Shown here piece after piece: positions 11,501-26,500 of a stretch of DNA of 36,796 bases. A program made the position numbers and the translations under genes. The notes beneath the pieces were generated by a model. That model was given only the letters and a program-made list of their open reading frames with translations. It did no database searches and was not told the DNA's origin. Positions within the stretch are counted from its first letter, which is position 1. Each line of letters opens with the position of its first letter. Source of the stretch: Phoronis australis (taxonomy: Eukaryota; Phoronida; Phoronidae); contig NMRA01000804.1 in assembly GCA_002633005.1 (NCBI GenBank), forward strand, positions 37,621 to 74,416. The letters are read 5' to 3'.

Positions 11501-14500
11501 TGGCTTGCAGCTTGATTTGTTAAAGCTTCTTTCTTTTTTAAAAGAGGCAGATCTCCTGAGCCCAAGGTCTTATCTTTGTTATCAAACTCGAAATCATTTC
11601 ATGACTGTTTAGCTCTACTTTCTTGGCGTGTGCTAGTGTGTATTATGGTTTACACAGAGGTGTAGCTTCTTCTAGTTCCACTTGATGTTCCCTAGAATAA
11701 GCTTCAAACTGGATTAAAGGCTGATAATTTTGAGTGAAAACTTAAGATTTCGAATTCAGACAATATTCAGGCAGTCATCGATGTAAACCGTAATATGTTC
11801 TCACGTGTATGGAATTTTCTTTTATTGAAGTCTTGTGTGATCCGTGTATCGTGTCTGTAAAACACCATGTATCAGCTTCTCCACCATTTGAGGACTTGTA
11901 AACCACAAGGAAGTCTCCATGTCAGAGTCTTTCGATTTCTCATGTTTCTCTAGTAATAGATGATTACGCCGTGAACAGTTCCATGGAATCATGTCACTAT
12001 GTGTTGCCTGCAGTAATCAACACGTCCAGATTGCGAAGTCTTGAATTTACATCACAGCGAAAACAATTCTGAATGTTTCGCATAACATTCTACGTTGCAC
12101 ATAACATTGCACATTTCACATTTCAGGTGATCTCCAACCATTTGACTATCCTTCACTTTATCCTACAAGAGGGCGTTCTCTACTTGCACTGGCACCGTGC
12201 CAGAGATATCTGGGACACCTTGGTTGCCAGTAGTGACGCCTGCGACTGGGACAAAGAGGTGAGTCTCCGCAAGCACTTCTGCAGGTCAGAGGTCATTAGA
12301 AGCCCGAGTGTTGTGTCATTTGATGACTGCCATCGTCTTGTTGTCAATCTCGAAAAATACATCCTGGAATCGTTTCTCAAAACTTGATAGTTTTTCTGCA
12401 GATTAAAGTTTCACGCGGCGCTAATTAGGTAAAAATTTCAAACTCTAATAGGTCCAGTTTGTGGTGGTGAATCGTCCCGTTAAAGAAATCAGTGATCTCC
12501 TTTCAGTGTATGGTATTGTATGTCACCAGGAACTCTAATTCACTATTTAAATATTTAAAATTTTGTAAGATGGCACTTAACATAGTTTTACAGCTTCTTT
12601 TTTATATTTCCTGTGTTTGCTTTTTTAGCTGAAGCGTAGCATTTATGTGTAATACGTTAAATGGAGACCCACTGACTACCGAGCATGTTTGCTTTCTCCA
12701 CAGACTTGCTTTGATTGGTTCACTAAAGGGATATCTGACCTGGAGCCCGACACTCAGTCTTCACTGTTCCAGAAGGAGCTGTTGAGGCACGATGCATCCA
12801 AGATCACACCTAAAGGTAAGCAGTGCTGGTGGCAATAGTCTGATGTGTAGTGCTCACACTTTGAGAACCAGTTGAGGCCTGTTATTCAGTTCTGATGTGG
12901 AGTGCTCACACTTTGAGAACCAGTTGAGGCCTGTTATTCAGTTCTGATGTGGAGTGCTCACACTTTGAGAACCAGTTGAGGCCTGTTATTCAGTTCTGAT
13001 GTGGAGTGCTCACACTTTGAGAACCAGTTGAGGCCTGTTATTCAGTTCTGAAAACTGGTTTTCAAAATGCTGACAGATTATTATATCAGACTATTACCGT
13101 GGTGGCGATGCTTTGTCTCACTACTTGTATACGTTTGGTTAATGCCTACTCCAGAATTTTTGACAGAATAAAAATTCCTTATTTTTCTCCCTGTTGTGTG
13201 CTGCCATGTTAAAGTGACACTCTTGGGGAGAAGAACCACTTAACAGAACGCACCAGGAGCATGGAATCAAAGCACTATCTCTGCAGTAGCAGTCAAATGC
13301 TCTACTGCAGACCCCAATCCACACGTTGAATACCTACACTATTTTAAGGATGTTTAAACAGTAAAGACACGTGCCTTGATTTCAGCAAATGTCTGGGAGA
13401 CAGGGACGAGAATTGGCGATTTGTAATAAAATTACAAAAATGCAACAGATTTTTTTTGTAGTTCTGGTCAAAGCTAATAACTCCAAGAGCCTGCCCTGTC
13501 GAGCAGTGGTCACAAAAATGTGTTATTGTAATGAAATCAATAATTAATATCACGCAAGTCTGTCCTAATGGAGCTGCATTGTCACAGTTAGTATGGTATG
13601 GACGTGGATGCTGTTTTGAGGCTCATTTATTTGTCTCATTTTGGTAGGGTTCCAGTGTTGGAAGTGTTTCTTTGAGAACGTCAACCTCTTTGAGCACCGC
13701 CTGAAGAGATCAGGAACGTCTGTAAGTTACTTTGGCTTCGGCCTGGTCTCAAGTTCTTGTTAGCTGGAGTCTCATTGTTATGGCTTTGGCCTGGTCCCAA
13801 GGTCTTGTTAGCTGGAGTCGCATTGTTAGTGGTTTGAAAATCAACTGAGTATGTCCAACCTCCAACTCGAGCTGATGTTTCAGTCATTTGTGTAACAGTT
13901 TCTGTAACATTGCTCTGGAGGTGTTGCTACAGGATTATCATTAACAATGTATAGTTAAAGTAAAGTTTATGTTGCACCATAATGACAAGTCCATGCATTA
14001 AGCCAAAGTCTTACAAAACTAGATTCTAGTTAAATCTATATACTAAGGATTGGCCGGGAGTGGAAAGACGTAGGATTAGATTTTGAACTTTACTCCATTC
14101 TGTCGTTAAATTGAACATGAGACCGTGTCTTTTTAGTAAAATTTTGGAAAAATGAAGTTTGTGCATTTGTTGCTATGGTATAGCGTGCTCAATAACATGG
14201 CCACATTTCATTTGATGTTATTATCTAACATGAAATCTCAAAAATGCTGTCTCGGTTTTCTAACATGTTTCCTTTTAACTTGAATCTACAACTTTTGAGT
14301 TTTTCCACAAACATCATAGAAGTCCTATTTTGGATATCTTTTCATGCAAAAGTTTAAATTATAATTCACCAACTGCATTTTTAGAAAGCTGTGCATAATG
14401 CGTGTTACCTGAAAGATCCACACTAATCACATCAACCATTTCTGAATTACGAATTTGTGAAGTTGGTCTAATTTTGACATTTTCTATAGTCCTACACATC

Positions 14501-17500
14501 ATTTACTCCGCTATATTACACTGAGGAGACTCCACTTGTTACTTTCAGTTCAGCGTGGAGAAGTTGGAGCTGATTGGTCTAGAGTATTTGTGGGAGATCT
14601 GCCTGAACACTTCTGATGAGGAGATCGCATCTTCTGCCATACGTCTGCTGATGAGCATGAGTTATACTAGCCTCAACCCCAAACTAAAGAAGGTTGGTAT
14701 CGACAGTATGGACTTGAGACATCACTAATTTGTTCAACTAAAACCCGATTTTTCCCATACTGGACGATTGATTGAGAATTCATCTCTTGCCTGAGTCAAA
14801 CTTTTATGTTTTTTAAATCACATGTCAGGTTTTGATAAAAGCTGTTGAGATTTTGACAACTCTTCGTTAGTTTTCATTTGAACTGCACCTGTCCGTCATC
14901 ATCCATTAACAACACACTATAATGATACTGGCAAACCAGCGTAGGGACAAACAAAGACTAAATACTGCATTATTTAAGGCTAAAATACAAAACTTTGGAT
15001 TAAAAATTGATTTCTCTTTCTCATCCAGGATCCCATAACACTTCATAAGAAGTTCATCAAGGAGTGCTACAGCCGGCTAGAAGCAGCCATGATCACATTC
15101 AACGGTGGTGGCTCCCTCATCTACCAGACCCTGTCCTGTGCTAATCGTACCATCATCGCTCCCTGTGTCGCTGAGGCTCTCAATGTTCCTAAACCCCTTA
15201 GGTGCGTATTTCTGTGCTTTGCCGTGTGGTTCTCATTGTCTATTGAAGAAGTCTACTCTTTCTGCTGTTACCACATTGTCTAAGCAAATGGTCTGCAGTC
15301 GTCTTATGACGTCATTCCATGAGGTCCGTGTGACAGTCTGTCCACGAGTGCTTTCCAACACTACTGTTGCGACCTGTTATGTCGAGAGCCATACACTGTT
15401 GATAAGACCGATTCTTTACCGACTTGCATTTATGTAAAAAGTGGTCATTAAGTTTGAGCATACGTTTAGTTTGAAGGCAGCTGGTATCATATTCTCTGGT
15501 AATCTGCTCTGCTGTAGGTCTGGGAAGTTGTTTGATGGCAGCTGGTATCATATTCACTAGTAATCTTCTCTCCTGTAGGTATGAGAAGTTGTTTGATGGC
15601 AGCTGGTATCATATTTACTGATAATCTTCTCTCCTGTAGGTCTGAGAAGTTGTTTGATGGCAGCTGGTATCATATTCACTGGTAATCTTCTCTCCTGTAG
15701 GTATGAGAAGTTGTTTGATGGCAGCTGGTATCATATTCACTGGTAATCTTCTCTCCTGTAGGTATGAGAAGTTGTTTGATGGCAGCTGGTATCATATTCA
15801 CTAGTTGCCTTCTCTGCTGTAGGTCTGACAAGTTGCTCAACATTGAGCGTATCCTCAAGATAGCTGAAAAGTATGTACTTACTGTTGAGGAGATGCACAC
15901 CACTCCTCGCACCATCCTGCCTCACGGCGCCTCATTTATGGGCAATCCCGTCACCATGACCTGTGTGTGTGAGACACCCAAGATGGAGTTCCAGATTATG
16001 GTAAGGGCAGGCGTGGTAGTGTTGTTGGATAAATATTGCTTCTAAATTTTATGGAGGTCGTGCCACGTTGTTTCAGTTGTGGTTGTTTGTTTCACATCTG
16101 CATGGAAATCTCTTAGTAAATGAAGAAGGGGAAAGTCATGGAAAGTCATGAAAAGTCATGGAAAGTTTTACGGGGTCAATGGAATGCTGGGTCAATGGAA
16201 TGCTCAGTTTTGTGACTCCCACTGTGAGTTTGTGTATTCAGTTCGATGTGTCAGCAATTATCAACAAGAATTTTATGTGAAAGATATCTCGAATGTCTTG
16301 AACATATTGTGGAGACTAGTTGAATCCGAGAAAGCAATATGAAATTAGATTTAAAAAATCTTAACTGTGTTACTCTACAGTCCAAAAGAATTCAGACAAA
16401 ATGACTCAGAATTCCCTGTCATCATGGCTGGCAGAAGCTTACTTGAAGTTTACTTTTGTCTAGTACACTGTATTTGTTTGTCTTCCATTTTAGGGTCATA
16501 TGAATGAAAGTCTTGCTTCAGTGAGGCGAAAGATCGCAGACCATTGCAAGACCACACCCGACAATGTGCAGATTTATGCTAATGAGAAACTGGTAGGGAA
16601 ACTGTGTTAAAGCCATTACTAGTGTTCATTATTAAATGGAAACAGGCAGATCTTTCATTATACTTTCTGGGTCCAGTTGATTGAATTTACAACTTTGCTC
16701 AGAGTAGTGTAGGTCAAGGACTGGATAGAAATATTCAATGGAATACCAGCCATTGGTTGTATGTTAGTAGGAAACTGCACCAAATGACCCCACAAGTGTA
16801 CCAACTGACCTCTGGTTTTTGTTTCCTGGTGATTTCAGTTTCTGATTAGGTTAACATGGAAGTTGATGTTAATGTGTCTTACTCTTTATTGTGGTTCTAT
16901 TCTTGGTTCCAGGACTGCTTTTGTTCTGTTGTCGCATTTTGGCATCACTTATGAATGACTGTGGCACTCCTATTGACTACTCATGTAATACTTGTGTGAT
17001 GAGAACTCTGCGTGTTTAGTTTATCTACAATGCTTGACCCCCATTTATGCTATATTTACAGCTTGGACAAGACCAGAAAAAGACCAAAGACCACAAACTG
17101 CTCCATCAGCTTGGTTTTGCCGACTGTCAACACCTCAATATTAGAGTGTTTGGCACTGTCTTGACTAACATAAGCCAGTCATCAGATACAGTGTTCAAGT
17201 CTCATGAGGTACATTCAAACAGTCATCCATGTTCGATGTCTTGATGAAGGGCACAACTACATCAATTTCTCGTGTGTAGAACCTCTGCATTGCTTTTTTG
17301 CTGCTTTGCCGTCTTTTAGTTTCGGTGTTGTTAAAATCAATTTGTCCTGGTTGTTTTAGTTCCTTCGCTGTTTTATAAAAATTTTGTGAGTTCCACTTAA
17401 AAATGTTAAAAATACCCATACCACTAAATGCTAATTATGCTCAGTTTTTTGTAATGACATTCTAATGTGTCCTCCAGCCTACTACACCAACCAAATCATC

Positions 17501-20500
17501 ATACGACCTTGAACAAGAGAAGATGCTCCCTGGCGTTGTCATGGCGATGGAGGGTCAGGTGTTCGGCATGTTGTACCAGCTGAGTGAGCTGGATGAACCA
17601 AAGATTACCACCAGGGTGCGCCAGCTGCTGATGCTCATCCCCACTGACCCCAGTGTCAGCGATAACCTAGACAGTATAGGATTAAAGGTCAGTGACATGG
17701 TTTATTTTATGTGGGCATTCATTTGCTGCAAGTTATGATGTAGTTTGTTGGAAGTGCATATAGTAGTTTATAGTGCATTTCTGCAATATGAATTTATGTT
17801 GAAATTTCAAAATTATATTTGGGATGGTTTTTTGGTGGTTTCATTGTTTTTATTTGGGGTGAGTTTGAAATAACTAGTAAGCATTAATTACTGGTTCTCA
17901 GTATATCTGATTGCTGGTGCAGTTGGGCTAGTATGTAAATGTGGAAAGGTTTGTGTTTTGTCAATGTTGCAGTCCTTATTCATGAACTGGGTTTGTTTAT
18001 TGAATGAAGACTGGAAACACAATGGGTTATTTGTTTAAATCTTGTTGGATGTCTATGTTATGTAATAAAAGTAATCCGTTCACTCGCTATTCTGTTACGA
18101 GTTCTTGGTAAATCTTTTTAAACTTTGACAAATTAAAGTTTCTTTTGAATCATAAAATGAGTCGAATATTTTTTTAACTGGGGTAAGGTGTAATGACCTT
18201 GTTTTCACTATATTCTAGTTGTTGAGGTATCCGTCACCAGATGGCGCTAGTCCTATGCCCAGCCCCAAAGCGAGTCCAAGGAAAGTCTCATTCACGCCTT
18301 CTCCCATGCCGAGTCCTCGGATGCCACCAAAAGAGGTCCTTAAAAACCACTTTGATGCTAACGCCCCTGAAATGTCCACCTTTAGAGTTCTCTACAACTT
18401 GGAGGTAATATAAAGATATTGTTGAATAATAAATTTATTAATTTATTTAAGTGTTAATGAAAAGTTGTGTGCTTTCTTTGGCATGCAGGCAATTTATTTA
18501 ATGTACCGCTGGCCTTTTGATTTTGTCTTGCCAAAATAATGGAACAGTTGAATTTAAATTGAATTCAATTATTTTCAACTGAAGGGGTATTGTCACCAAT
18601 ATCGCGCTTTGTCATGATCTCAGTTCTCTAATATCATTACGAATTAATAATGTCAGACACTCAGTCAGCTGATGACTATCCTGGAGTGTAGCAAGCCTCC
18701 GCAGACACATTGACCAATCAAAACTGTTGTCTGTTCATGATGTCATGTGACATGAATCTACTAAGTTGTTTATTTATGGAACGCATTTCTGGCGAGCGAT
18801 TGTTTGGTCTGAGGAGAAATGGGTGTCATATATGTGACTTCTCAAATTGTAATGTTGTTTAACCCTGATCCCGCCCCTTTAAGGGTAAACGCATGTCCAA
18901 TAATATTGAACTCAATCAGTGTACAGACCACACACCCTCTGTTGTCATTATCTTCAATCTCAGGTCCTCAGCAGTAAACTCATGCCCATCGTCCTGGACC
19001 CAGCCGCCCTGCAGAGTGCCATGCTGTTTTGTGAAGAGTTTCTCAACACGGGGGGTCTTGGCCTGGTCATCAACGTGCTGCAGAAAGACTCCATACCACT
19101 GGAGGTAGAGTACTCAACGCGACAAGACTGCTACGCCATCTGTCTTCAGCTAGCCAGGTAAAGTAACCTGTATAATGTAGTTGGTGGTAAAACTGACTTG
19201 TAAGACTCTTATGTGAGCTTCATCACACTTTCTTGTATTTATGATGGCATTGTGTCAAATTGTGAAAGATGATAACGGCTCCATGTAATCATTTCTTTAT
19301 TTTGCTTTCACCATGTTCATTTTACGAAGTGCTCGAAGAACGAGACACCTGCCATCAAAATAGAGCTACTTGTAACTGTTTCAACTTGTTTGTTTGTGAT
19401 GCCTGTTGGCAATTCACTTTACAACTGCTCAATAGAAGATTTGCATGAGCGAGTGTACATAAAGTGTCCAACGGAAAATACAATCATTTTTTTCAAACAA
19501 AATTGTATTACAAGTGTACTTTTTTCTGTAATAACCACTTTCAAAGTTCTGAAATTGTAATGTGAACATTACATAACTCTTAGAGGACTATGACATCATT
19601 TTGGAATACAGTATTGTCATTAATGTTTTTGTGGACAAGGTGACCTTGCATAGCCTTGGATATTTATCTAATATGTTCTTGGTTAACGCTTACAGCGCTG
19701 GGCATTACATTGAACGCTGCATAATGTGTCTCTTAAAATCAAGTGTGTGTTTAGCTAGACGTTAATGTTCACCTGTTATAACCATCTCTCTGACCATCTC
19801 GCACTATCTCTCACTAGATTCCTTCTTTGTGGAGAGACGGTCACCGGTGAAGACCACCATCAGTTACTGGTCAAACAGCGCGTTGGCACAGCTCCCCTTG
19901 CAACCACAGGTGGCGCTAGTAGCTCAGCACAGGCATCTCCATCTGCAGGCTCATCTAGTTTGTCCGCTGTGACATCTAATGGGAATAAACTTGGACCGCT
20001 GACCATTGATACATCGCGACCGTCGGCGGCCTCAAGAGCCATCCAGGTAGCTAAACTATGTCATGTTCTGCACTCTGTGTTTTACTTCTTCCCAAAGCCC
20101 ATAGTGTTTTTGTCTAGAGACTTCATCCCTTATACACTGAGGCAAGACTATCAACTAAGTCTAAGAACTAAATGAATTTTTCCATTTTCAAGAAAAGTTT
20201 TCACACTCTAGGGTTCATGTGCAATATTTCTTCCACAGCAAAGTAATTTTGAATGAAATATAATTATTTAAAACAACTATAAAACATAATTCCCTCAAGT
20301 AAACAAACTTTTGGTTTACCTCGCTTACTGCTACAAATTTGATCTCCACTTTTTCCTTTCTTAGGATGCAAGTGGTTTTTGAGCTAAAGCTTGATGGTTC
20401 GTTTTTGCTCGAAACTTCCGCACCATGACAAACCAGCTTGTTGAGTCTTGTCTCGAAGAGTACCATGTTGCCTCAACTCAAAAATTCCTGCTAGTATGAT

Positions 20501-23500
20501 GAAGCAATGAAGCAATGAATAGAGGTCAATTCCGTAACATATTTTTTGGCCTTGAGGTGAACTTATAGCGCATTTAACCATCATTTTGTTTGTCATCATC
20601 CATTCTTTGTTGTCCTGCAGCACATGGGAGTGAATGACTTCACTGAGACAGTGGCTTGTCTCATGCGTGTCACGTGGGCGGCAGCAGCGGGACGCCTCCA
20701 TCTTGCCTCTTCAATTCAACCAATCAAAGATGCTAATGTTTACAGCGGGGGTCGGCGCAGTCGGCAGAGCAGCACAGGTAAACGGAAATATTCTTTCTTG
20801 TTGTTGGCAACAGAGTCAGCGTTGAATAAATGAATTATTTGCAATTATTAGCATTTCTATGAGCTTGCCTTTGGTCGAATAAGAAAATGTAAAGTGGAGT
20901 TAAATTGGTAAATTCCTGTGTATTATTATATTAAGGGATGTAAACGCAGACAGTTCACAGACCTTTCTTCATTGATGATACTTTTTTCAAATTCTTTTTC
21001 ATTTTATCATTGAATCTGTCTACTTGTCTTTGCTTCAGAGTTGGTAAACATTAAAATGCATTAGTTGTGTGATACAAAGATACGAGACATGATGTATTGT
21101 TTTGCTTTTCCTCCACCGTTACTCACTTACTGGTGTCTCATTTACTCACCAGGTAGCAGCACCAGCACTAACAGTGAGAGTGAAAGCCAGTGTCTACATG
21201 CTGGCGTCTGTGTTCAGCAGACAGACGTGTCCAGCAAAGACACTCTGATAGCAAAGGAAGCCCTGGAGCTGCTGGTGACGTGTCTACAGATCAGGTGTCA
21301 ACTCATAGGTACGGCAGTGACGGGATGTGTCGTGGTCACATGGTCTGTGTTGCATCATTTGTTGGAATAAAACTGGAGACTATTATGCGCATTTTCCCAA
21401 ACGCTGAATTACCAGCCAGTAGTTTCCAAATGATAATATCCACTTCAAAAGTAACAATTAGTCTTTATACACTCCCATATAGTTTGTTGCTACTGATTTC
21501 ATTGATGTAATAAAAATTCATCTTCACAAATTTTTTTTTGTCACAAAACTTAGTTACTTTCTATCTTCCATTGGTGAAAAAATTAACTTAAAGAAATGTA
21601 TTTGAATTTAAAGTCATAAATCTTATGGTTTCTTGTTAATGGTCATGAACTTAGACTAACTTCTGAATTTGGGAAGAAATGACAATTCATTGTTGTTTGA
21701 TGTCATAATCAATACTAAGGGTTGACGTAGCTATCACCTTATGCACTTAAAATAATATGGCTGGCAGCAATCTGGTTCTGTGATTCAACACTAGATGGAG
21801 TCATAACTGGTTCACTGTTGCCTAGTCATTTATATTCATCCCCTTACACGTCTGCCTTTCTTTTGAACGTCTGTCACTCGTAGTCGTCTGCTGTCTTCCT
21901 GTTGCAGCTTCATTCTACTCTCTCCCATGTGTCAGTGACTTTATCATCGATGTTCTGGTCGGATGCACCCAGTCAAGCATTCGCTGTGAAGCTGTCAGTC
22001 AGTTCTCTAGATTTATGACGACTGACATACCGCCCCTCTCTGATAGCTCTACCCATCAGCCCACCCCCCATCAGTTCTTGGTACAGGTACTCATGAAGGC
22101 TCGTCTTCCATTTTGGATCTCGTCTGCCAATACTAGGGGATCAAGTCAAAGGTAGGAAATGATTAAGATTACATTGACCATGTTAACAACTACATGCTGG
22201 TTGTGTATATAATGCAACAAAGCTTGAATTGTAATACAAAAAAGCTGGAACCTGGTGGTACGTTTTTGTGGTTTTACTTTGAAGTGAAACTCCTGATTGG
22301 TTGGGTTGAACATAGTCTTTGTCTTATTTTGTATTTGTGCTCAAAGTGTTTTCTTTGATGTCACCCTGTCATTGAGTCAATTAAAAGTTCATGTCGTGCC
22401 AAAATCTTCGTAGTAAATAATCTCCATGATTATCTAGGGTTTGTGAATGCAACCCTCGTCTAAGATGATAATTCAAGAAGTGTATCCCAAATAATTATCC
22501 CAAAATGGGGTTTTCAACCCTAAACCGGACTGTGCCCTTTCAACGAATACTTTGTTGGGCAGGATAGACTTGAATTTATCAACTTGATAGCAACATTTTT
22601 GTTGAGTACGTGTTGAGTGTGTTTGCAGAAGATCTTGCGTGCTTGCTGAGATATTTGCAGTAAATATTTCCGTTCATTTTCAGATTGCTGTCTCAGTGTG
22701 GTGAATACTTTGAGTTGCGTTGTCGACTTCTGGAGAACCTGTCTCGTGAGTAGACTCAGTGGTGATGGGATTTGTGATCTTTGTTACCTGCACTTCCACA
22801 ATCAATGTAGAGGCAGATCTGCACCCTGTTATGAAGGAGCTTTCAATTGAAAATGCGGTGTTCTCTATGTGGGTGTATTTAGACCCATGTACCTATATGT
22901 TGAACTATGCCTTTGTCCAAAATTGGACAAATTCTGCAAAACTAAAGGCTCAGAGTTTTAAAGTTGCCCCATCTATAGTTTTACTCTTGCGTCACAAAGT
23001 TATAGATGTTCAAGGGTTTTCTATTCAGGACTCTTGGAGAACATGAATTTTGTGTACATTGATGTCAATGTATTGTTATGTTATCAAATTCTGAAGATCA
23101 CAGGCGTTTGAGGCTATAATGTTTGGAGTCAACATTGAATCTGCTCGTAGGAACTAAACTAAATATAAACACCATAAAATTTTTGCCCCTGTCTAAAGTT
23201 TATTTGTCGTCATTAAAATGTTTACAGTTCGTGAATATTTTGTTGAGCAGCTAGAAGGCAATATCCTGATGTTTGTAGAATGTCAAAGGGCAGGTCATGA
23301 CTCTGCAAAGTCAATCATATATCATCATCCCCCAGCCATCCAGAGCCGTCTTCCAGACATCTGGAACTGTTCCCCAGTTGTCCAAAGCCGTACCCCAACA
23401 GTAATGTATGCATGTGGACGCATAGTCTCCACACAAACGTTCGTGCGGTAATCTCCTTTTGGACAAGTAGTTTTCTCAGTCTCAAAAAGGTATCTTTATA

Positions 23501-26500
23501 CAAACGTTTTCTCTGATTTAACTTCTTATGTCATTCACTAGTCAGTATGTAAGGCTGGATTGTTTTACTTCCCCAGGCCATCAACAGGGGGTGCTGCAAC
23601 TCAATCCTATGGAGATGCTAGAGGATGAGATCGCCTGGCTGCAGAATTATGTGACGTCTGAACATCCGGAGGTACGAGAGGCAGACAACCTGTTGCTGGA
23701 GGGGCACCTGAACCTGATAGGTGTACTGCTCACATGTGAAGGGGTAGACAAAACTGAGATAGGTGAGTAACTCGATCACCTGGGCATGTAATGCATACCT
23801 TGTTCACTACAGGTGTGAGAGACGTGGGCGTCACTCATTAGCTGTAACTTGGAAGTTGTTACTATGACAATACTGATCATTACTGTAATACAACTCTGCA
23901 TATTGTTGTCAACGTCTTAACTCATTCGACCCTGAGCACCATATGGAATAACTTGCCTGGTGGCCTGACTGAGCTGTGGAATGTCTACCCCCTTGAAGTC
24001 GGAGGGTATTTCACTCAGAACTAGGTCACAAGCACTGCACATAATTAAAACCTCATCACTCAGTCATTAGTAAACATATACTTACCAAATTTTCAGCATT
24101 ACATCTTGAGTAAATGAGCTTCATGTTGATATAAAATTTATCCAAGTTCAATATCGATAAAGGGTTGAACAAGTAGTTTTACTTTTTGTTTTCCAGAAAC
24201 AAAGACATTTGTTTACAAATAATCCATTTAAATTTCCAGAAAACATGTCAAGAAAGTTTTCCGTGTAGCATATCTTCATCATAAACTAGATCACTGAAAT
24301 CTGTATCTAAATCTGACCACTCAGTGCTATAAGTATCCACACTGTCATATCCATAATCACTGAAGTCTATATCTAAATGTGACCAGTGTCATCAGTATCC
24401 ACACTATCCTCCATAATAAAAACTTCAAGAACTGTGAGAGAGCAGCAGAGATGATGTCCGTATAATATCAAGGCAGCAATTTCAAGTGAGTGTGTGCACA
24501 GTGCTAGTCACAGAGTAGAATGTTCCTAGTAATTGAACATTTTGTTATTGTTTCTGGTCAGTTCAAATAAAATAAACAGGAGCACCCTAGCAGATGATTA
24601 AGTGGTGACAGCAGTGTTATGTAACACCAATTAAGTTACAGTTCAGGGCAATTAGCTTCATTCTAGTCTTCAGATCAAACAAACATACTATATTTCAGGG
24701 AGGAATATCTCTATAACCTTTCAAAAGTTACCACAACAATCACTACAAAGCTAACACGCTTCCTGGTTTTTCCTTGAATTGATAATTTGCTTGTGAAGAA
24801 ATGGTTCTAAATTCCAGGAATAACAGCCAATAGGCATTAACTTCACAAACAAGAAGTTAACATAGAGTATGGTGTCTCAATCCTCATTGGATAGAAAACT
24901 GGGAATACCCTACATATATTTAAACTTAAACCAATAATTTGCTGCCTTCTATCCCTCCTGAAGGCGTGATCCGCTTGTGAGATACATTGTTTAGATAACG
25001 CCTCCAGACGGCATCAGGCCCTGAGTGAAAATAAACAGTCACGCCATAAGGCGTGATCAGGGAGGAATGAGTTAACCGTGATGCACTTCTCACAGTGGCT
25101 GAAACTTTTCCCATTTTAAGTGCAGCTGCACTCGGTCAATCAGTCGTATTGCCAAAGACTTTCTCTGTGATTTCATATTTGACACCAGCCTTTAGCAGAC
25201 TCATGATTTAATTTCCTGTTGCAGGCAAGCATATCATCAAAGACTTGCTCTACGATTTCCTGTTCCCCGCCTCCAAAATGTTGTTGGACGATTTTGAGGA
25301 GAAACGGCGCTCGAAGACTTCCATCATGGACTTCAATCCCAAGTAAGGGCTGTCAATCATAAAGTGTCAGTATTCTTTTGGTCAAGTATTGTCTGGTGCT
25401 CGTTACTAATGTGTTAGTATTTCTTTAAGTTTCACATTTCTCTGTAGAAAATTAAATGTAATGTGCAAGTCCCATAGGCCTTTGTTCAGACTTAACTAAA
25501 AAGAGGGAAAAGACGCCATTAAGGGACATTTTCCTTCGAAAACCGGGGTTGCCCCCTATCTGCCAGCAAGTTAATAGTTCACAGACTGACTCTTCTTACA
25601 AGAGTCGTTCAAGTGTAGTAGTAAGTTTTCTCTGCTGTCAACCACAAGACTTCATTCGTGGAATGTGAATGTACAGTTTTCTGATGTGGAGGTAAATGGT
25701 ATGTCCTTTGAAAATGCCATGCTAGAAATATTGAACTTCTGTCTGACTTGAAGCTCTTCTTGTGATATTCTAGGTGTTCAGACAACAGGTCACGTACTGC
25801 CGCCTATAGGGTGTTAGTGGAACTAGCCGACCAGTGTCTAGAAAATCTTGATGAGATCTCTACTGAGTTGATCACTATGCACCACAAAGCAGAGAGGGAG
25901 GGGGACAAGGACTGGGAGGTGAGCAGCCAAATGCTCTTCCAGTGTCTGTGAAGCCAACATTTGGATGTTGTTTTTACAAATAATACCCAAATCACAGATT
26001 ATCTTAGAATCATATTTGTTCAATACCACAGACTCTATGAATGCTATCGATTCAATTTTATTGGAGTATGTTAAAAGTCAGATTAGTATCCTAAGAGATA
26101 CTGCTACGGCTTTGTGTAGAAAAGTGTGAAACTACATTTTGAATCTCTTGTTTGTTGAAGTTGTTTAACATTAACTTTTTCCTGTCTTCCTATTAGTACA
26201 TGCCCCCTGTTGACAGTCGATCATCAAGTGGGTTTGTTGGTTTGAAGAATGGGGGCGCCACATGTTACATGAACTCCGTGATCCAGCAGCTGTTCATGAC
26301 TCCCACAATTCCTGATTACATCCTCAGTATCGACTCTGACGACGTCGAGGAGAACAGGTGAGACTTGATTGGCTGTGTTGGTCACATGGTCAGTCAGACT
26401 TGTTGTTTAATTAGTGCTTCAATGAGAAGTAGTGGTCTTGCTCAACCATTACAAATGAAACTTGAAATGCTCAAGTTATTTTGGGTTGAAATCATCAGTA

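Noticed and set aside
22759-23046. 95-codon open frame in the exon 26-27 intron
   Set aside because: No match to the USP24 protein at that point, starts within the donor region, and shows no recognisable domain.
24926-25114. Minus-strand open frame as a transposase
   Set aside because: Only 62 codons, it crosses the end of the TTAA element, and it has no transposase motif I recognise.
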